In this document: positions 28,655-38,091 of the stretch, in pieces
Numbering within the stretch: the stretch's first letter is position 1
Layout: each line of letters starts with the position of its first letter
Assembly: GCF_002165255.2 (NCBI RefSeq)
Contig: NZ_CP028561.1
Location: 124,001-188,000 of the forward strand
Direction of reading: 5' to 3'
Origin: Acinetobacter sp. WCHA45
Lineage (GTDB): Bacteria; Pseudomonadota; Gammaproteobacteria; Pseudomonadales; Moraxellaceae
Length of the DNA: 64,000 nt
Program-made: the position numbers and the translations under genes
The notes under the pieces: model-generated
The model's database searches: none
The model's input: only the letters and a program-made list of their open reading frames with translations
What the model was told of the DNA's origin: nothing

Positions 28655-29364
28655 ATATTGTTTTACTTGAACCTAATCAAATCACGACAACAGATAATAT
28701 CTGGCAGATTGAAAATCAACGTCAACTCCAACATTTACAACAGCATATTCAGTTGAATTGTGGTGATACTTTAAAAGTCGGCGTGCGTAATGGTCAACGC
28801 TATCTTACGGAAGTAATATCTGTTTCTGAGCAACAGATTCGCATAAGACCAATTCAGGTTGAAGCAATCCCAGCAAAGTTACCTGTTCATTTAATTCTTG
28901 CTTTGCCACGCCCTAAAGTGTTACGCCGTATCATCATGGATGCGGTGACTTTAGGCGTGGAACGGATCAGTTTGATTCATAGTTATCGGGTGGATAAAAG
29001 CTATTGGCAAAGCCCATTTTTACAGCAACTCGATGATTATGTGACTTTAGGTTTAGAGCAAGCAGGCGACACGATTGCACCTGAAATTCAATTGTATAAA
29101 CGCTTTAAACCTTTTGTTGAAGATGTTTTGCCTACATTTATTTCGGATCAGAAACCTGCTTATGTCGCACACCCTTATGCAGAACAGCAGATGCCTTATG
29201 CGATTCAACATTCATGTCACTTAATTGTTGGCCCAGAAGGTGGATTTATTCCGTATGAGGTTGATCTGCTCATAAAAAACGGCTGCCAAGCGATGAGCTT
29301 AGGCAACCGAATTTTACGAACTGAAACAGCAGTATCACATATTTTAGGGCGATTATTTATCTAA
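28651..29364 (+). CDS. rsmE: 16S rRNA m3U1498 methyltransferase
   Basis: RsmE methylates N3 of U1498 in 16S rRNA using S-adenosylmethionine. The 237-residue protein has an N-terminal PUA-like RNA-binding domain (LKVGVRNGQRYLTEV) and a SPOUT methyltransferase C-terminus. Typical segments are LPRPKVLRRIIMDAVTLGVERI, GLEQAGDT, and the trefoil-knot SAM loop IVGPEGGFIPYEVDLLIKNG followed by SLGNRILRTETAVSH. It is translationally coupled to waaA by a four-base overlap. Its 3' end overlaps the convergent mscS-type gene by 12 bases, with no separate terminator between the two. Confidence 0.95.
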   Translation: MNIVLLEPNQITTTDNIWQIENQRQLQHLQQHIQLNCGDTLKVGVRNGQRYLTEVISVSEQQIRIRPIQVEAIPAKLPVHLILALPRPKVLRRIIMDAVTLGVERISLIHSYRVDKSYWQSPFLQQLDDYVTLGLEQAGDTIAPEIQLYKRFKPFVEDVLPTFISDQKPAYVAHPYAEQQMPYAIQHSCHLIVGPEGGFIPYEVDLLIKNGCQAMSLGNRILRTETAVSHILGRLFI

Positions 29365-30324
29365 GTTCTCTGTATGATCAGATTGATCACCACGATACAC
29401 TTTGACTTCTTGTACTGGGTAAGGAATCGAAATTCCTTTTTCATCGAAGGCTGTTACAACCAGTTCTTGAATTTCACTAATTGATGCAGATGTGGTGGTT
29501 TCTGTGGTATTTACCCACCAACGGACGGTTAAATTAATCGAAAAATCTGCAAGTGCGGTGACATTGACCGAGAAACCGGGTTGGCTCAGTACATTGAGAT
29601 TACGGTCTAAAATATCCATAATGATTTTTTTTGCTTTCTGCATATCATCTTCATAGCCAATACCCACTATAAACTCACAACGGCGGCGCTGGTAGGCATT
29701 GTTCACTGTCACGGCACTGGTGTAGACCGTTGCGTTGGGAATCACGATACGGCGACCATCAGGTGAGCGTAAAAAGGTTGCGCGAATTTGGATATCTTCA
29801 ACATTGCCTTCAAAACCATTCACAACAATATCATCGCCGATGCGGAAAGGTTCACTGAGTAAAATTAAGATACCTGATAGCAAGTTTTGGAAAATATCTT
29901 TGAAAGCGAAACCGATTGCAACAGAACCGATTCCCAATGCTCCGATTAACTGGCTTGGGGTGAAACCTGGAATAGCGATGACCAATCCAATTAAAAAACC
30001 AAAGAATAGAATAAAAGTGCTTCCGACACGGTTGAGCACTAATACCAAGTTTTGTCGGGTATAGCTACGGTTTTCCAAAGTTTTGTGAATAAAGAATTTA
30101 AATAACTTAGTCAGTAGCCAAAAGATGACAAACACCGCAATGGCGATGCAAATATAGGGAACCCGTTGCCAGAAACTGTCGATGATCTTGTCAATCGTGG
30201 TATAGGCATCATGATATTTTTCAGTATGTGCCAATACCGTTTGCGTGGTTTTTGCACCTGCTTGATGAATCAATTCACCAGTATCTTTAGCGACCTCAGT
30301 TAATGTCGTTTGCTCATTTGCCAC
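29353..30324 (-). CDS. MscS-family mechanosensitive channel
   Basis: A small-conductance mechanosensitive channel of about 323 residues. After a soluble N-terminal stretch there are three membrane segments, VPYICIAIAVFVIFWLLTKL, STFILFFGFLIGLVIAIPGF, and the pore-lining TM3 with its Gly/Ala pattern (QLIGALGIGSVAIGFAFKDIFQNLLSGI, quoted in part: ALGIGSVAIGFAFKDIFQN). The beta domain begins EPFRIGDDIVVNGFEGNVEDIQIRAT and includes GRRIVIPNATVYTSAVTVN. A TTG at 30345 is also open; the GTG at 30324 with GAGA upstream is chosen. The channel would release solutes on hypo-osmotic shock. Its 3' end overlaps rsmE by 12 bp. Confidence 0.9.
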   Translation of the reverse strand: MANEQTTLTEVAKDTGELIHQAGAKTTQTVLAHTEKYHDAYTTIDKIIDSFWQRVPYICIAIAVFVIFWLLTKLFKFFIHKTLENRSYTRQNLVLVLNRVGSTFILFFGFLIGLVIAIPGFTPSQLIGALGIGSVAIGFAFKDIFQNLLSGILILLSEPFRIGDDIVVNGFEGNVEDIQIRATFLRSPDGRRIVIPNATVYTSAVTVNNAYQRRRCEFIVGIGYEDDMQKAKKIIMDILDRNLNVLSQPGFSVNVTALADFSINLTVRWWVNTTETTTSASISEIQELVVTAFDEKGISIPYPVQEVKVYRGDQSDHTENLDK

Positions 30325-30458
30325 GGGAAAATCTCTATTTCGCAACGTAAGGAATTTATTAGGGGAGCTATCATAATGAATTTATACTGATCATGCATGA
30401 TAAATTCCGTAACGGTTTTATTGATTGAGTAGCTCAAATTTGGCTGTTCGATAAAGTA

Positions 30459-31028
30459 TTAAAAATACTCAGTTGTATTTTGTAAGATCTGGGTTGGTGT
30501 ACCCCAAAAGTCAGGGCTAGCAAAATAATAGCTAAAGATAAACATGCCACATATCATCGTTAAACTGAATATAATCATGATCCATGCAAATAGTTTTTCC
30601 CATGTGGTGGATGGGCGGACATCGCCATAATCATTGCGATGAGGTGTGCCTGCTGCAAATAAGACATAAAGTGTAAAAAAGAATTGAAGGATTGGCACCA
30701 GTAATAATAGACATAGCCACCCTGTTTTATTCAGATCATGTAAGCGTCGGATTAAAAAAATGATCTGAAAATAAAAACCAGCAAACCATAGTGCAATCAG
30801 CGCAATTCCTCCGATTCCTGAAAATGCAGATAAGATTGGTTCATGAATCTGTACATTATTTACACTTAGACTCGCCGAAATTGTGGCAATAAGAATGAAA
30901 AGAACCGTCCAACTGACACTCAACAAACCATACCAACCTAGATAGCTTAAGCGATTAAAACGTCCTTTAGCAGATAAAGGATGATCGTATTGAGGCTGAA
31001 TTGGGGCAGATCGTGTTTGATCGAACAT
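30459..31028 (-). CDS. DUF805 membrane protein
   Basis: A 189-residue inner-membrane protein of the DUF805 family. The diagnostic opening GRFNRLSYLGWYGLLSVSW follows a short polar N-terminus, and IIFLIRRLHDLNKTGWLCLLLLVPIL (quoted in part: IRRLHDLNKTGWLCLLLL) carries the conserved R-R-L-H-D-x-N-x-(S/T)-G-W motif. Four membrane segments can be traced, the last one IMIIFSLTMICGMFIFSYYF. No biochemical role is established for DUF805. It stands alone on the minus strand between mscS and the divergent acs gene. About 280 bases separate it from acs; both promoters must lie there. Confidence 0.85.
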   Translation of the reverse strand: MFDQTRSAPIQPQYDHPLSAKGRFNRLSYLGWYGLLSVSWTVLFILIATISASLSVNNVQIHEPILSAFSGIGGIALIALWFAGFYFQIIFLIRRLHDLNKTGWLCLLLLVPILQFFFTLYVLFAAGTPHRNDYGDVRPSTTWEKLFAWIMIIFSLTMICGMFIFSYYFASPDFWGTPTQILQNTTEYF

Positions 31029-31310
31029 GATGAATTCCTATTTTTTGATTATTAAATCTTTTAAGGTCTTAGCAATGATCAAAATAATCACTTATTTTAA
31101 AAGTAAAAAGCATAGACAAGCAGTTCAAATTTAAATTATTTTGAGTAAATTTTTGAAAAAAATTTGGTTGCTAAAGCATAACATTCTTACGACCAAAGCC
31201 GCATTGTTTGCTCTTGTAAATGATGACCATACTGTGAGAGAAAACAAAATATACCCGAAAAATAGATGTGTATATCTAAGGTATGAAATAAAAAACAAAG
31301 GAAGTGAGCT

Positions 31311-33254
31311 ATGAAAGAAATCTACCCAGTGCCTGATAAATTCAAAGAAATGGCAAGAATCTCGGAAGCAGACTATTTCAAACGTTATCAGGATTCAATT
31401 GAGCAACCCGAAGTATTTTGGGCACAAGAAGCAAAAAATATTGATTGGATCAAACCATTCACACAGGTTAAAAATACAAGTTTTAACGCAGATAATTTCA
31501 AAATTGAGTGGTTCGCCGATGGTGAACTGAATGTTTCAGCCAACTGTTTAGATCGTCATCTTAAAGATAATCCTTTAAAGCCTGCGATTATCTGGGAAGG
31601 TGATCATCCTTCACGTCATAAAATCATTTCATTTTCTGAACTCCACGATGAAGTCTGTCGTTTTGCCAATGTGCTAAAAAAACAAGGCATTCGCAAGGGT
31701 GATCGTGTGGTGCTATATATGCCAATGGTGCCTGAGGCAGCGATTGCCATGTTGGCCTGTGCACGAATTGGTGCTGTGCATTGTGTGGTGTTTGGTGGGT
31801 TCTCACCAGACTCATTGGCTAGCCGTATCGAAGATAGTCAAGCAAAATTAGTGATTACTGCGGATGCGGGCATGCGCGGCGGTAAGCTTATTCCACTGAA
31901 AGAAAATGTAGATGCAGCCTTAGAAATTGATGGCACCAGTAGTGTCGAAAATGTGATTGTGGTGCATCGTACAGGGAATCCGATTCAGTTCAATGCTGAG
32001 CGTGACGTTTGGTATCACCTTGCGATTATGGAAGTAAATGAACACTGTCCACCAGAACCGATGAAAGCAGAAGATCCGCTCTTCATTCTGTACACCTCGG
32101 GTTCAACAGGAAAACCGAAAGGCGTGTTACATACCACAGGTGGTTATCTGGTTTATGTCAACACTACTTTTAGAGAAGTCTTTGATCTAAAAGAAGATGA
32201 TGTGTATTGGTGTACTGCAGATGTAGGCTGGATTACGGGACATAGTTATTTACTTTATGGTCCGTTGAGTAATGCCACTACTACGGTCATGTTCGAGGGA
32301 ATTCCACAATATCCAACTTGGGCACGTATTGGTCATGTGATTGATAAACATAACATCACGATTTTATATACTGCACCAACTGCAATTCGCGCCATGATGC
32401 GTGAAGGCGATGCCTACGTGCGTGAAAGTGATCGGAGTAGTTTACGTTTGCTGGGTTCAGTCGGTGAACCAATTAACCCTGAAGCATGGAACTGGTACCA
32501 TGAAGTGGTGGGTGAAGGCCGTTGCCCAATTGTCGATACTTGGTGGCAAACAGAAACAGGTGGCATTTTAATTTCACCATTGCCGGGTGCAACCGCACTC
32601 AAACCGGGTTCAGCAACACGTCCATTCTTTGGAGTACAACCTGCGTTAGTCGATGGCGAAGGAAATGAATTGGACGGAGCAACAGAAGGTAATTTGGTCA
32701 TTAAAGACTCATGGCCGGGCCAAATGAGAACGATTTGGGGCGATCCAGAGCGCTTTATTGAAGCTTATTTCTCAACTTTTAAAGGCTATTATTTTACTGG
32801 TGATGGTGCACGCCGTGATGCCGATGGCTATTATTGGATCACTGGGCGTGTTGATGATGTACTGAACATTTCAGGTCATCGTTTAGGGACAGCCGAGATT
32901 GAAAGTGCATTGGTTGCACATGAAGCAGTGGCTGAAGCGGCAGTTGTTGGTATGCCACATGACATTAAAGGTCAAGGGATTTGTACTTTTGTCACCTTGC
33001 AAGCCGATGTGGCGGAATCTGAGGAGCTACGCAAGGAGTTGGTGAGCTGGGTGCGTAAAGTGCTTGGGCCAGTGGCTACCCCTGATGCACTGCATTGGGC
33101 GCCTGCTTTGCCGAAAACTCGTTCAGGTAAAATCATGCGCCGTATCCTAAGAAAGATTGCGGCAAATGAATTGGATAGCTTAGGCGATACCTCAACATTG
33201 GCTGAGCCGGCTGTGGTTGAACATCTGATTGCCACGGTTTATCCAAACCGATAA
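31311..33254 (+). CDS. acs: Acetyl-CoA synthetase
   Basis: Acs activates acetate to acetyl-CoA through acetyl-AMP. The 647-residue length is normal for the family. Motifs in order are the P-loop-like [20 protein letters not shown] (A3) near residue 263, the [22 protein letters not shown] segment, [18 protein letters not shown] (A5), [21 protein letters not shown] (A7), [17 protein letters not shown] (A8) and the C-terminal [17 protein letters not shown] (A10), whose lysine is the classical acetylation site that switches the enzyme off. The Shine-Dalgarno AAAGGAAG precedes the ATG at 31311. Acs, together with the nearby NarL-type regulator, suits growth on acetate. Confidence 0.96.
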   Translation: MKEIYPVPDKFKEMARISEADYFKRYQDSIEQPEVFWAQEAKNIDWIKPFTQVKNTSFNADNFKIEWFADGELNVSANCLDRHLKDNPLKPAIIWEGDHPSRHKIISFSELHDEVCRFANVLKKQGIRKGDRVVLYMPMVPEAAIAMLACARIGAVHCVVFGGFSPDSLASRIEDSQAKLVITADAGMRGGKLIPLKENVDAALEIDGTSSVENVIVVHRTGNPIQFNAERDVWYHLAIMEVNEHCPPEPMKAEDPLFILYTSGSTGKPKGVLHTTGGYLVYVNTTFREVFDLKEDDVYWCTADVGWITGHSYLLYGPLSNATTTVMFEGIPQYPTWARIGHVIDKHNITILYTAPTAIRAMMREGDAYVRESDRSSLRLLGSVGEPINPEAWNWYHEVVGEGRCPIVDTWWQTETGGILISPLPGATALKPGSATRPFFGVQPALVDGEGNELDGATEGNLVIKDSWPGQMRTIWGDPERFIEAYFSTFKGYYFTGDGARRDADGYYWITGRVDDVLNISGHRLGTAEIESALVAHEAVAEAAVVGMPHDIKGQGICTFVTLQADVAESEELRKELVSWVRKVLGPVATPDALHWAPALPKTRSGKIMRRILRKIAANELDSLGDTSTLAEPAVVEHLIATVYPNR

Positions 33255-33267
33255 ACCTATTCAAATT

Positions 33268-33301
33268 TAAAAAGAGCGTTCGATGGAACGCTCTTTTTTT
33301 C
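33268..33301. terminator. Bidirectional terminator between acs and cysteine hydrolase
   Basis: AAAAAGAGCGTTC and GAACGCTCTTTTTTT arms form a perfect stem with a 4-base loop; A- and T-runs on opposite sides serve both convergent genes. Confidence 0.86.
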
Positions 33302-33309
33302 TGCATGAT

Positions 33310-33855
33310 TTAATTCTTTGCTAAAAAATCAGCCGTGTTTTGTACTGTGGCAAAGAAACCGAGTGCAGATAAAAATGCCGTTTGTACATCGGCTGCTTTG
33401 ACGATCTTAGCATCATGTTCAAGATCACGGGTTGCAGTGGCATCTGCGATCACAATGGGTTGGTATCCAAGTTCTTTAGCTGCACGTGTCCCTGAGTCAA
33501 TACAGACATGGGTCATCATACCTGTGATCACTAACTGTTCAACTTGATGTTGTTCAAGGATGGTTTGAAGATTGGTTTCCAAAAAGCTATTGGGAAAATG
33601 CTTTTTGACAATCACTGATTGATCTGTGACTTTAAGTTGAGGATGTAATTCAACACCCACGGTATTTTCCTGAAAGAAACTGGCAGAGGCAGGGTTAATA
33701 TGCTGAATATAAATAATCGGTAAATTGTTTTGAATAAAATGGTCTTCCAATAGATTGGTTTGCGCTAGAGCAAGGTCTGGATTGACCAATTCCATTTTGC
33801 CATTTTTAAAATAATCGTTTTGGACATCAATAATCAGTAAGGCTTGTTTCATCAT
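33310..33855 (-). CDS. Isochorismatase-family cysteine hydrolase
   Basis: A 181-residue protein of the isochorismatase/nicotinamidase superfamily. The catalytic triad can be read as Asp in ALLIIDVQNDYF (residue 10), Lys in SVIVKKHFPNSF and Cys in VITGMMTHVCIDSGTRAAKELGY (quoted in part: GMMTHVCIDSGTRAA). The cis-peptide region GMMTHVC is the usual hallmark. Members hydrolyse amides or vinyl ethers; the substrate here is unknown. Two adjacent ATGs (33855 and 33852) could start it. It is divergent from an Lrp/AsnC-type regulator gene 102 bp away, which is a plausible controller. Confidence 0.85.
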   Translation of the reverse strand: MMKQALLIIDVQNDYFKNGKMELVNPDLALAQTNLLEDHFIQNNLPIIYIQHINPASASFFQENTVGVELHPQLKVTDQSVIVKKHFPNSFLETNLQTILEQHQVEQLVITGMMTHVCIDSGTRAAKELGYQPIVIADATATRDLEHDAKIVKAADVQTAFLSALGFFATVQNTADFLAKN

Positions 33856-33957
33856 TTTTTTCTTCCAACGTTAAGATAAAACAAGAGTAGGGGAAGTGTG
33901 AAAAATCCGCTATATTCAGATGAAAGCATTGTTGCTGGTTTTCTTTCGTAATGAAAA

Positions 33958-34371
33958 ATGAATATTGAACTTGATCCGATTGATCTGAAAATTATTGAAT
34001 TGCTAAAACAAGATTCGCGTTTAAGCCATAAAGAAATTGGACAGCGGGTGCATCGGACTGGGCAGGCCGTTGGCGCTCGTATTGCACAGTTAATGGATGC
34101 AGGCTTTATCAAAAATTACACCATCGCGATAAAATATGAACATAAACAATTCATCCAACTGTTTATGAATGATCAGCAAGCTTTTATTGAGGTTGAGCGT
34201 TTGGTCAAACAATATGAGCAAGTGGATGAGTGTTTTAAAATTCTCGGCAACGCCTGCTATATGATTGTTAGCCATTTTAATCCATCACAATTAAATGAAT
34301 TTATTGAGCAACTGTCGCAGTGGTGCCGATATTCGGTTGAAACGGTCATGCGGGAAATTGAGACCCGTTAA
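33958..34371 (+). CDS. Lrp/AsnC-family transcriptional regulator
   Basis: A 137-residue regulator. The N-terminal helix-turn-helix is typical: LDPIDLKIIELLKQDSRLSHKEIGQRVHRTGQAVGARIAQLMDAGFI (quoted in part: DPIDLKIIELLKQDSRLSH). A ligand-binding RAM-like beta-alpha domain follows, with VDECFKILGNACYMIVSHF as the characteristic strand. The effector is unknown. The gene is divergent from the isochorismatase-family hydrolase, so regulation of that gene is likely. On its other side it converges on sfnG across a terminator. Confidence 0.85.
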   Translation: MNIELDPIDLKIIELLKQDSRLSHKEIGQRVHRTGQAVGARIAQLMDAGFIKNYTIAIKYEHKQFIQLFMNDQQAFIEVERLVKQYEQVDECFKILGNACYMIVSHFNPSQLNEFIEQLSQWCRYSVETVMREIETR

Positions 34372-34372
34372 A

Positions 34373-34402
34373 ATAAAAAAAGCCCCAAGCCGAGCCTTGG
34401 GG
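34373..34402 (-). terminator. Terminator of the sfnG operon
   Basis: Read on the minus strand, CCCCCAAGG and CTTGGGGC arms lead into a seven-T run. The plus-strand side has no T-run, so it serves the minus-strand operon. Confidence 0.82.
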
Positions 34403-34449
34403 GAAGATTTGCCATTTCTTTTGTTTTTCTTCTTATTCAGCACTGAAAA

Positions 34450-35556
34450 CTAAGCTGATTTTGCTGCGAGACGCTGTTCCTGTTGTTGCTCAAGTTGACG
34501 GACTAACGGTAGAACTTTTGCTCCAAAATATTCTACTTCTTCAATAAAATGTAGAAAGCCTGAAAGCACCAGATCAACCCCCACATTTTTTAGGGCCACA
34601 ATACGTTCCGCAATTTGCTGCGGCGTACCGATCAGATTTGTTTTAAAACCATCATTGTATTGAACCAAATCATCAAAGGTCGATTTTGCCCAATTGCCCT
34701 CACGCTCAGGGGCTGCTGCACCTGCTTCACGGGTGGCATCACCGAAGGCATTCACCGCTTCGACATTGGCTTGAGCTATGATTTCATTCAGTACTGCTTT
34801 GGCTTCTTCCTCAGTATCACGGGCAATGATAAAGGCATTAACGCCTATTTTGACGTCTCGGTTGGTCAGCTTGGCCTTGCTGCGAACATCATCAACTTGC
34901 TTCTTGATTTCTTCAACGCTATTGCCGTTGGTAAAATACCAGTCTGATACACGCGCGGCCATATTACGTGCTGCACGGGAACTGCCACCTTGAAACACTT
35001 CGATATAAGGTTTTTGCAAAGGTTTCGGTTTAAGCGTGTAATTTTGGAATCGGTAATATTTGCCATCAAAGCTGTAATTGTCAGCTGTCCAGATACCTTT
35101 GAGGGTACGAATAAATTCCTCCGAACGAACATAACGTTCATCATGCTCAGGCCAAGGTTCGCCAATCGCATCAAATTCGCCACGGAACCAGCCGCTGACC
35201 ACATTAATCGCAATACGCCCTTGGGTGAGGTAGTGAATGGTCGCCAGTTGTTTAGCGGCGAGTACAGGTTTCCAAGGGCCTGGTAGGATCGCTGCAATGA
35301 CTTTGAGTTTTTCGGTTTTTGCCAATAAAGCATGGCTGAAACTCACGGATTCATGTTGGTTTTCTGCGCCATAACCAGCGGTAAAACGGATTTGTGTAAG
35401 GGCATATTCAAAGCCGCTTCGTTCCGCTGTTTGTGCGAGGCGCACATTGTAGTCATAGCTCCAGTCAGTACGTTGTTCAATATTGCTTACAACGAGACCA
35501 CCACTCACATTAGGAACCCAATAGGCAAATTTAATTGCTAATGTTGTTATTGTCAT
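34450..35556 (-). CDS. sfnG: SfnG-type dimethylsulfone monooxygenase
   Basis: A luciferase-like FMNH2-dependent monooxygenase of 368 residues closely resembling SfnG, which converts dimethylsulfone to methanesulfinate. Seen in sequence are the N-terminal KFAYWVPNVSGGLVVSNIEQ, the TIM-barrel segment ERSGFEYALTQIRFTAGYG, INVVSGWFRGEFDAIGEPW and the family-specific GSSRAARNMAARVSDWYFTNG. A possible start at 35571 is rejected in favour of the ATG at 35556, which has AAGGAT seven bases upstream. It follows an FMN reductase gene by 27 bp on the same strand; that neighbour would supply FMNH2. The pair provides sulfur from sulfones when sulfate is scarce. Confidence 0.9.
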   Translation of the reverse strand: MTITTLAIKFAYWVPNVSGGLVVSNIEQRTDWSYDYNVRLAQTAERSGFEYALTQIRFTAGYGAENQHESVSFSHALLAKTEKLKVIAAILPGPWKPVLAAKQLATIHYLTQGRIAINVVSGWFRGEFDAIGEPWPEHDERYVRSEEFIRTLKGIWTADNYSFDGKYYRFQNYTLKPKPLQKPYIEVFQGGSSRAARNMAARVSDWYFTNGNSVEEIKKQVDDVRSKAKLTNRDVKIGVNAFIIARDTEEEAKAVLNEIIAQANVEAVNAFGDATREAGAAAPEREGNWAKSTFDDLVQYNDGFKTNLIGTPQQIAERIVALKNVGVDLVLSGFLHFIEEVEYFGAKVLPLVRQLEQQQEQRLAAKSA

Positions 35557-35583
35557 CGTTGTATCCTTCATAAAAGATATGGT

Positions 35584-36324
35584 TTATGCGACGTGGGTTA
35601 ACTTCTTGGCTGACTTCGGGTGTAAGCGAGATTCAGCTGCATCCAGATTCGGTACTGCCGCAGATGGTAAGACTTCTGCTTGTTCGATTTGTTTATTGAT
35701 GCCGAGATTCTGATTGGCTTGCTCAGTTTTGGCTTTGATGGCAGCAGCACGTTGGCCTTTGGCAGGTGCCCATTCCAAAATTGGTAAAGCACGTGCCACA
35801 GCCAAGGTAACGCGATCAGACAATTGTTCGCTTTTTACCGTGTATTCAGGCGTGAAATCACGATCAGTGGCATAGGCCCCAATCGGTAAGGTTTGTGCTT
35901 GGAAAAAACTGAATAAAGGGCGTAATTGATGTTCTAACACCAGTGCATGACGGTCACTGCCACCTGAAGCGGCGAGTAACACAGGTACATCAACCAAAGC
36001 TGTTTGCTCAACAAAGTCGAAGAAATGTTTAAATAAGCCTGTAAATGAAGCACGATAAACAGGTGTTCCAACAATTAAAGCATCTGCGGCTTCAACCGCA
36101 GCCAAATCATCTTGTACGCGTTGTGGCAGCTGATTACGATAAATCGCACCACCCAATAACGGCCCAATTTCACTCAGCTTGACGAAATGTACTTTAATAT
36201 TAATCGCCTCTGAAAGTTCATCAAGAATCGCCTGAACTAAACTTTCTGTTTTTGATGGGCTGTTTAAACCACCAGATACGGCAACAATATTAAGGGGAGT
36301 AGCGAGAGTATTGTGATTGGACAT
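35584..36324 (-). CDS. msuE: NAD(P)H-dependent FMN reductase (MsuE-like)
   Basis: A 246-residue flavin reductase of the NADPH-dependent FMN reductase family. The flavodoxin-like core begins LNIVAVSGGLNSPSKTESLVQAIL, continues with ALIVGTPVYRASFTGLFKHFFDFV (the G-(T/S)-P-x-Y FMN-binding segment) and ends near DRVTLAVARALPILEW. A charged, Ala/Lys-rich C-terminal tail of about 50 residues follows. It is the promoter-proximal gene of a two-gene unit with sfnG and would feed reduced FMN to it, as MsuE does in sulfonate/sulfone metabolism. No SfnR-type regulator lies nearby. Confidence 0.85.
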   Translation of the reverse strand: MSNHNTLATPLNIVAVSGGLNSPSKTESLVQAILDELSEAINIKVHFVKLSEIGPLLGGAIYRNQLPQRVQDDLAAVEAADALIVGTPVYRASFTGLFKHFFDFVEQTALVDVPVLLAASGGSDRHALVLEHQLRPLFSFFQAQTLPIGAYATDRDFTPEYTVKSEQLSDRVTLAVARALPILEWAPAKGQRAAAIKAKTEQANQNLGINKQIEQAEVLPSAAVPNLDAAESRLHPKSAKKLTHVA

Positions 36325-36675
36325 AATAGTGGCCTAAAAGATCATTTCGAATTGCTATTTATTTATCTACACCGCATGCCAAGTTGTAAAATAAGGAAAT
36401 GCTGCAAGCTTATCTGTTTTGTATATATACCTATAAAGGATTCAGTAGAAAAAATTAAATGAATTTAATACTCTGTTTCTATTGGTTATTTCTGTATAGT
36501 AGGTATTGATTGGTCTATGTTGTGTGAGTTATATCAATGTTTGTATTGTTTTGCATTTATGATGAAATAAACAAGTTTTGATGTCTAACCAACAGTTCAT
36601 TTAAAAAATAGGCTAAGATAGATTAAATTTGAATAAACACCGTACAGTGACGTACTCGCAGACAGCTCAGCGCTT
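36325..36675. other. Intergenic promoter region, msuE / response regulator
   Basis: No gene is visible. The stretch holds divergent promoters. On the minus strand a TTGGCATGCGGTGTAGAT sequence faintly recalls a sigma-54 promoter but lacks the GC of the -12 box. The rest is AT-rich with no clear repeat. Confidence 0.5.
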
Positions 36676-37326
36676 ATGAATATTTTAATTGTAGACGACC
36701 ACCCTTTATTTAGACATGCTTTAATTCAAGCGGTTCGATATAGTCTTCCTCAAGCACAGATTCAGGAAACTGCGGATGTCGATGAATTCTACGAGCGCTT
36801 AGAGCATGGTGCAGAACCTGATCTCGTATTACTTGATCTGAATTTACCCGGCGCATCTGGTTTTTCTGCCTTGGTATACGTACGAGCACAATACCCAGCG
36901 ATTCCAATCATTGTTGTATCAGCACATGAAGAAGTCTCGATTATCCAACGTGCAATTGCACATGGTGCAATGGGGTATATCCCGAAATCATCACACCCAA
37001 GTCATATTGGCGAAGCAATTAAACATGTATTAGAGGGTGAAATTTGGCTACCGCCGAATTTAGCCATGCATCATGGTTTCGATCCAAGAGCTGCGGATGA
37101 AACCGCGTTGGCAGAACGTTTGCAATCGCTTACACCACAACAGTTTCGTGTATTGATGATGGTTGCAGAAGGTCTGCTCAATAAACAAATTGCTTATGAG
37201 TTAGACGTATCAGAAGCCACGATCAAAGCGCATGTGACAGCAATTTTCCGCAAATTAGGCGTACAAAACCGTACGCAAGCTGTTTTAGCAATTAGTGCAT
37301 TAAATATCGAAGATAAAAAGATGTAA
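36676..37326 (+). CDS. NarL/FixJ-type response regulator
   Basis: A 216-residue response regulator. The receiver domain (residues about 1-120) has the acidic pair in LIVDDHPLFRHAL, the phospho-acceptor Asp in LVLLDLNLPGASGFSAL, and the Lys in GYIPKSSHPSHI. The C-terminal LuxR-type helix-turn-helix starts LTPQQFRVLMMVAEGLLNKQIAYELDVSEATIKAHVTAIFRKLGV (quoted in part: NKQIAYELDVSEATIKAHV). No sensor kinase is next to it, so it is an orphan here. Proteins of this type regulate acetate or alcohol metabolism in related bacteria, and acs is 3.4 kb away, but a functional link is only a guess. Confidence 0.87.
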   Translation: MNILIVDDHPLFRHALIQAVRYSLPQAQIQETADVDEFYERLEHGAEPDLVLLDLNLPGASGFSALVYVRAQYPAIPIIVVSAHEEVSIIQRAIAHGAMGYIPKSSHPSHIGEAIKHVLEGEIWLPPNLAMHHGFDPRAADETALAERLQSLTPQQFRVLMMVAEGLLNKQIAYELDVSEATIKAHVTAIFRKLGVQNRTQAVLAISALNIEDKKM

Positions 37327-37372
37327 TTAACAAGTTGAATAACTCATTCGTTTATTCAAATGTTTAAAGACA

Positions 37373-37408
37373 ATAAAAAAACCCAGTTCATGAACTGGGT
37401 TTTTTTAT
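37373..37408. terminator. Bidirectional terminator between response regulator and porin remnant
   Basis: AAAAAAACCCAGTTCA and TGAACTGGGTTTTTTT form a perfect, essentially loopless palindrome; both sides have A/T runs suited to convergent genes. Confidence 0.87.
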
Positions 37409-37442
37409 GCATAGATGCTGAATTAGAACATCTATGACTGCA

Positions 37443-38091
37443 TTAGAAGCGTACTTTAGCGTTTAAGCCAATAGTTTGCATATCTTCATCAGTACCTACA
37501 GCATTCGCATTTAAATAGCTTGCACCTACAGCAACTGCTGGAGTAATAAAGTAGTTTACATTAACGCCCCAAGCTGAATCAGGTGTATCTGCAAAACTTG
37601 ATTTAGCGTATGAAACACCTGTGCTAAATTTAGAGTTTAGGTACAAATCAGTTTTTAACTCGTATGCAGTGTCTTCACCGTAAACGATACCTGTTTCGAA
37701 ACCGATTGACATAGGCGTGCCATCGATAGCACCAACGTATTTAGTACGAGCAGTGATTGCATCTTGCTTGTCAGCGATAGTCGCTGTTTCACCAACTGCT
37801 TTACCAAAACCTTTATTTAAGATTTTGAAAGTATCCAAAGATGTTTGTTCTACAACATTTGTATAACCTACAGCAATAAGGAAGTTAGGAGCGATTACCG
37901 AACCAAATTCAACAGCCCAACGCTGACCACGGTCATCATTCTCGCCATATTTGCCGTCATTATCAGTCGCACTATAGCTTAAGCTTGCATATGCAGGAGC
38001 GTAAGGTGTTGGTACATAGGCTTCGGCTTTAACACCTAAATTTTGAGATTTAGTATCATCAAGATTAGCAAAGTTATATCCAAGAGCTATA
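37443..38091 (-). pseudogene. Porin of the small Acinetobacter type, N-terminus lost at an IS boundary
   Basis: About 216 codons of a putative porin remain. The product reads TIALGYNFANLDDTKSQNLG onward as amphipathic strands and ends in IGLNAKVRF with the terminal Phe, but there is no signal peptide. The frame runs into the IS630-type element at about 38090; the apparent TTG start lies in IS sequence. Compared with the related 255-residue porin at 22173-22940, roughly the first 70-90 residues are missing. The DNA on the far side of the IS (from 38974) does not continue the reading frame: an in-frame TGA sits three codons from the junction and no signal-peptide coding sequence follows. So the 5' part was deleted, not merely separated. 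Confidence 0.85.

Noticed and set aside
36340..36400. Possible sigma-54 promoter upstream of msuE/sfnG (TTGGCATGCGGTGTAGAT on the minus strand)
   Set aside because: The -24 GG is present but the -12 GC is not at the required spacing, so it does not meet the consensus.
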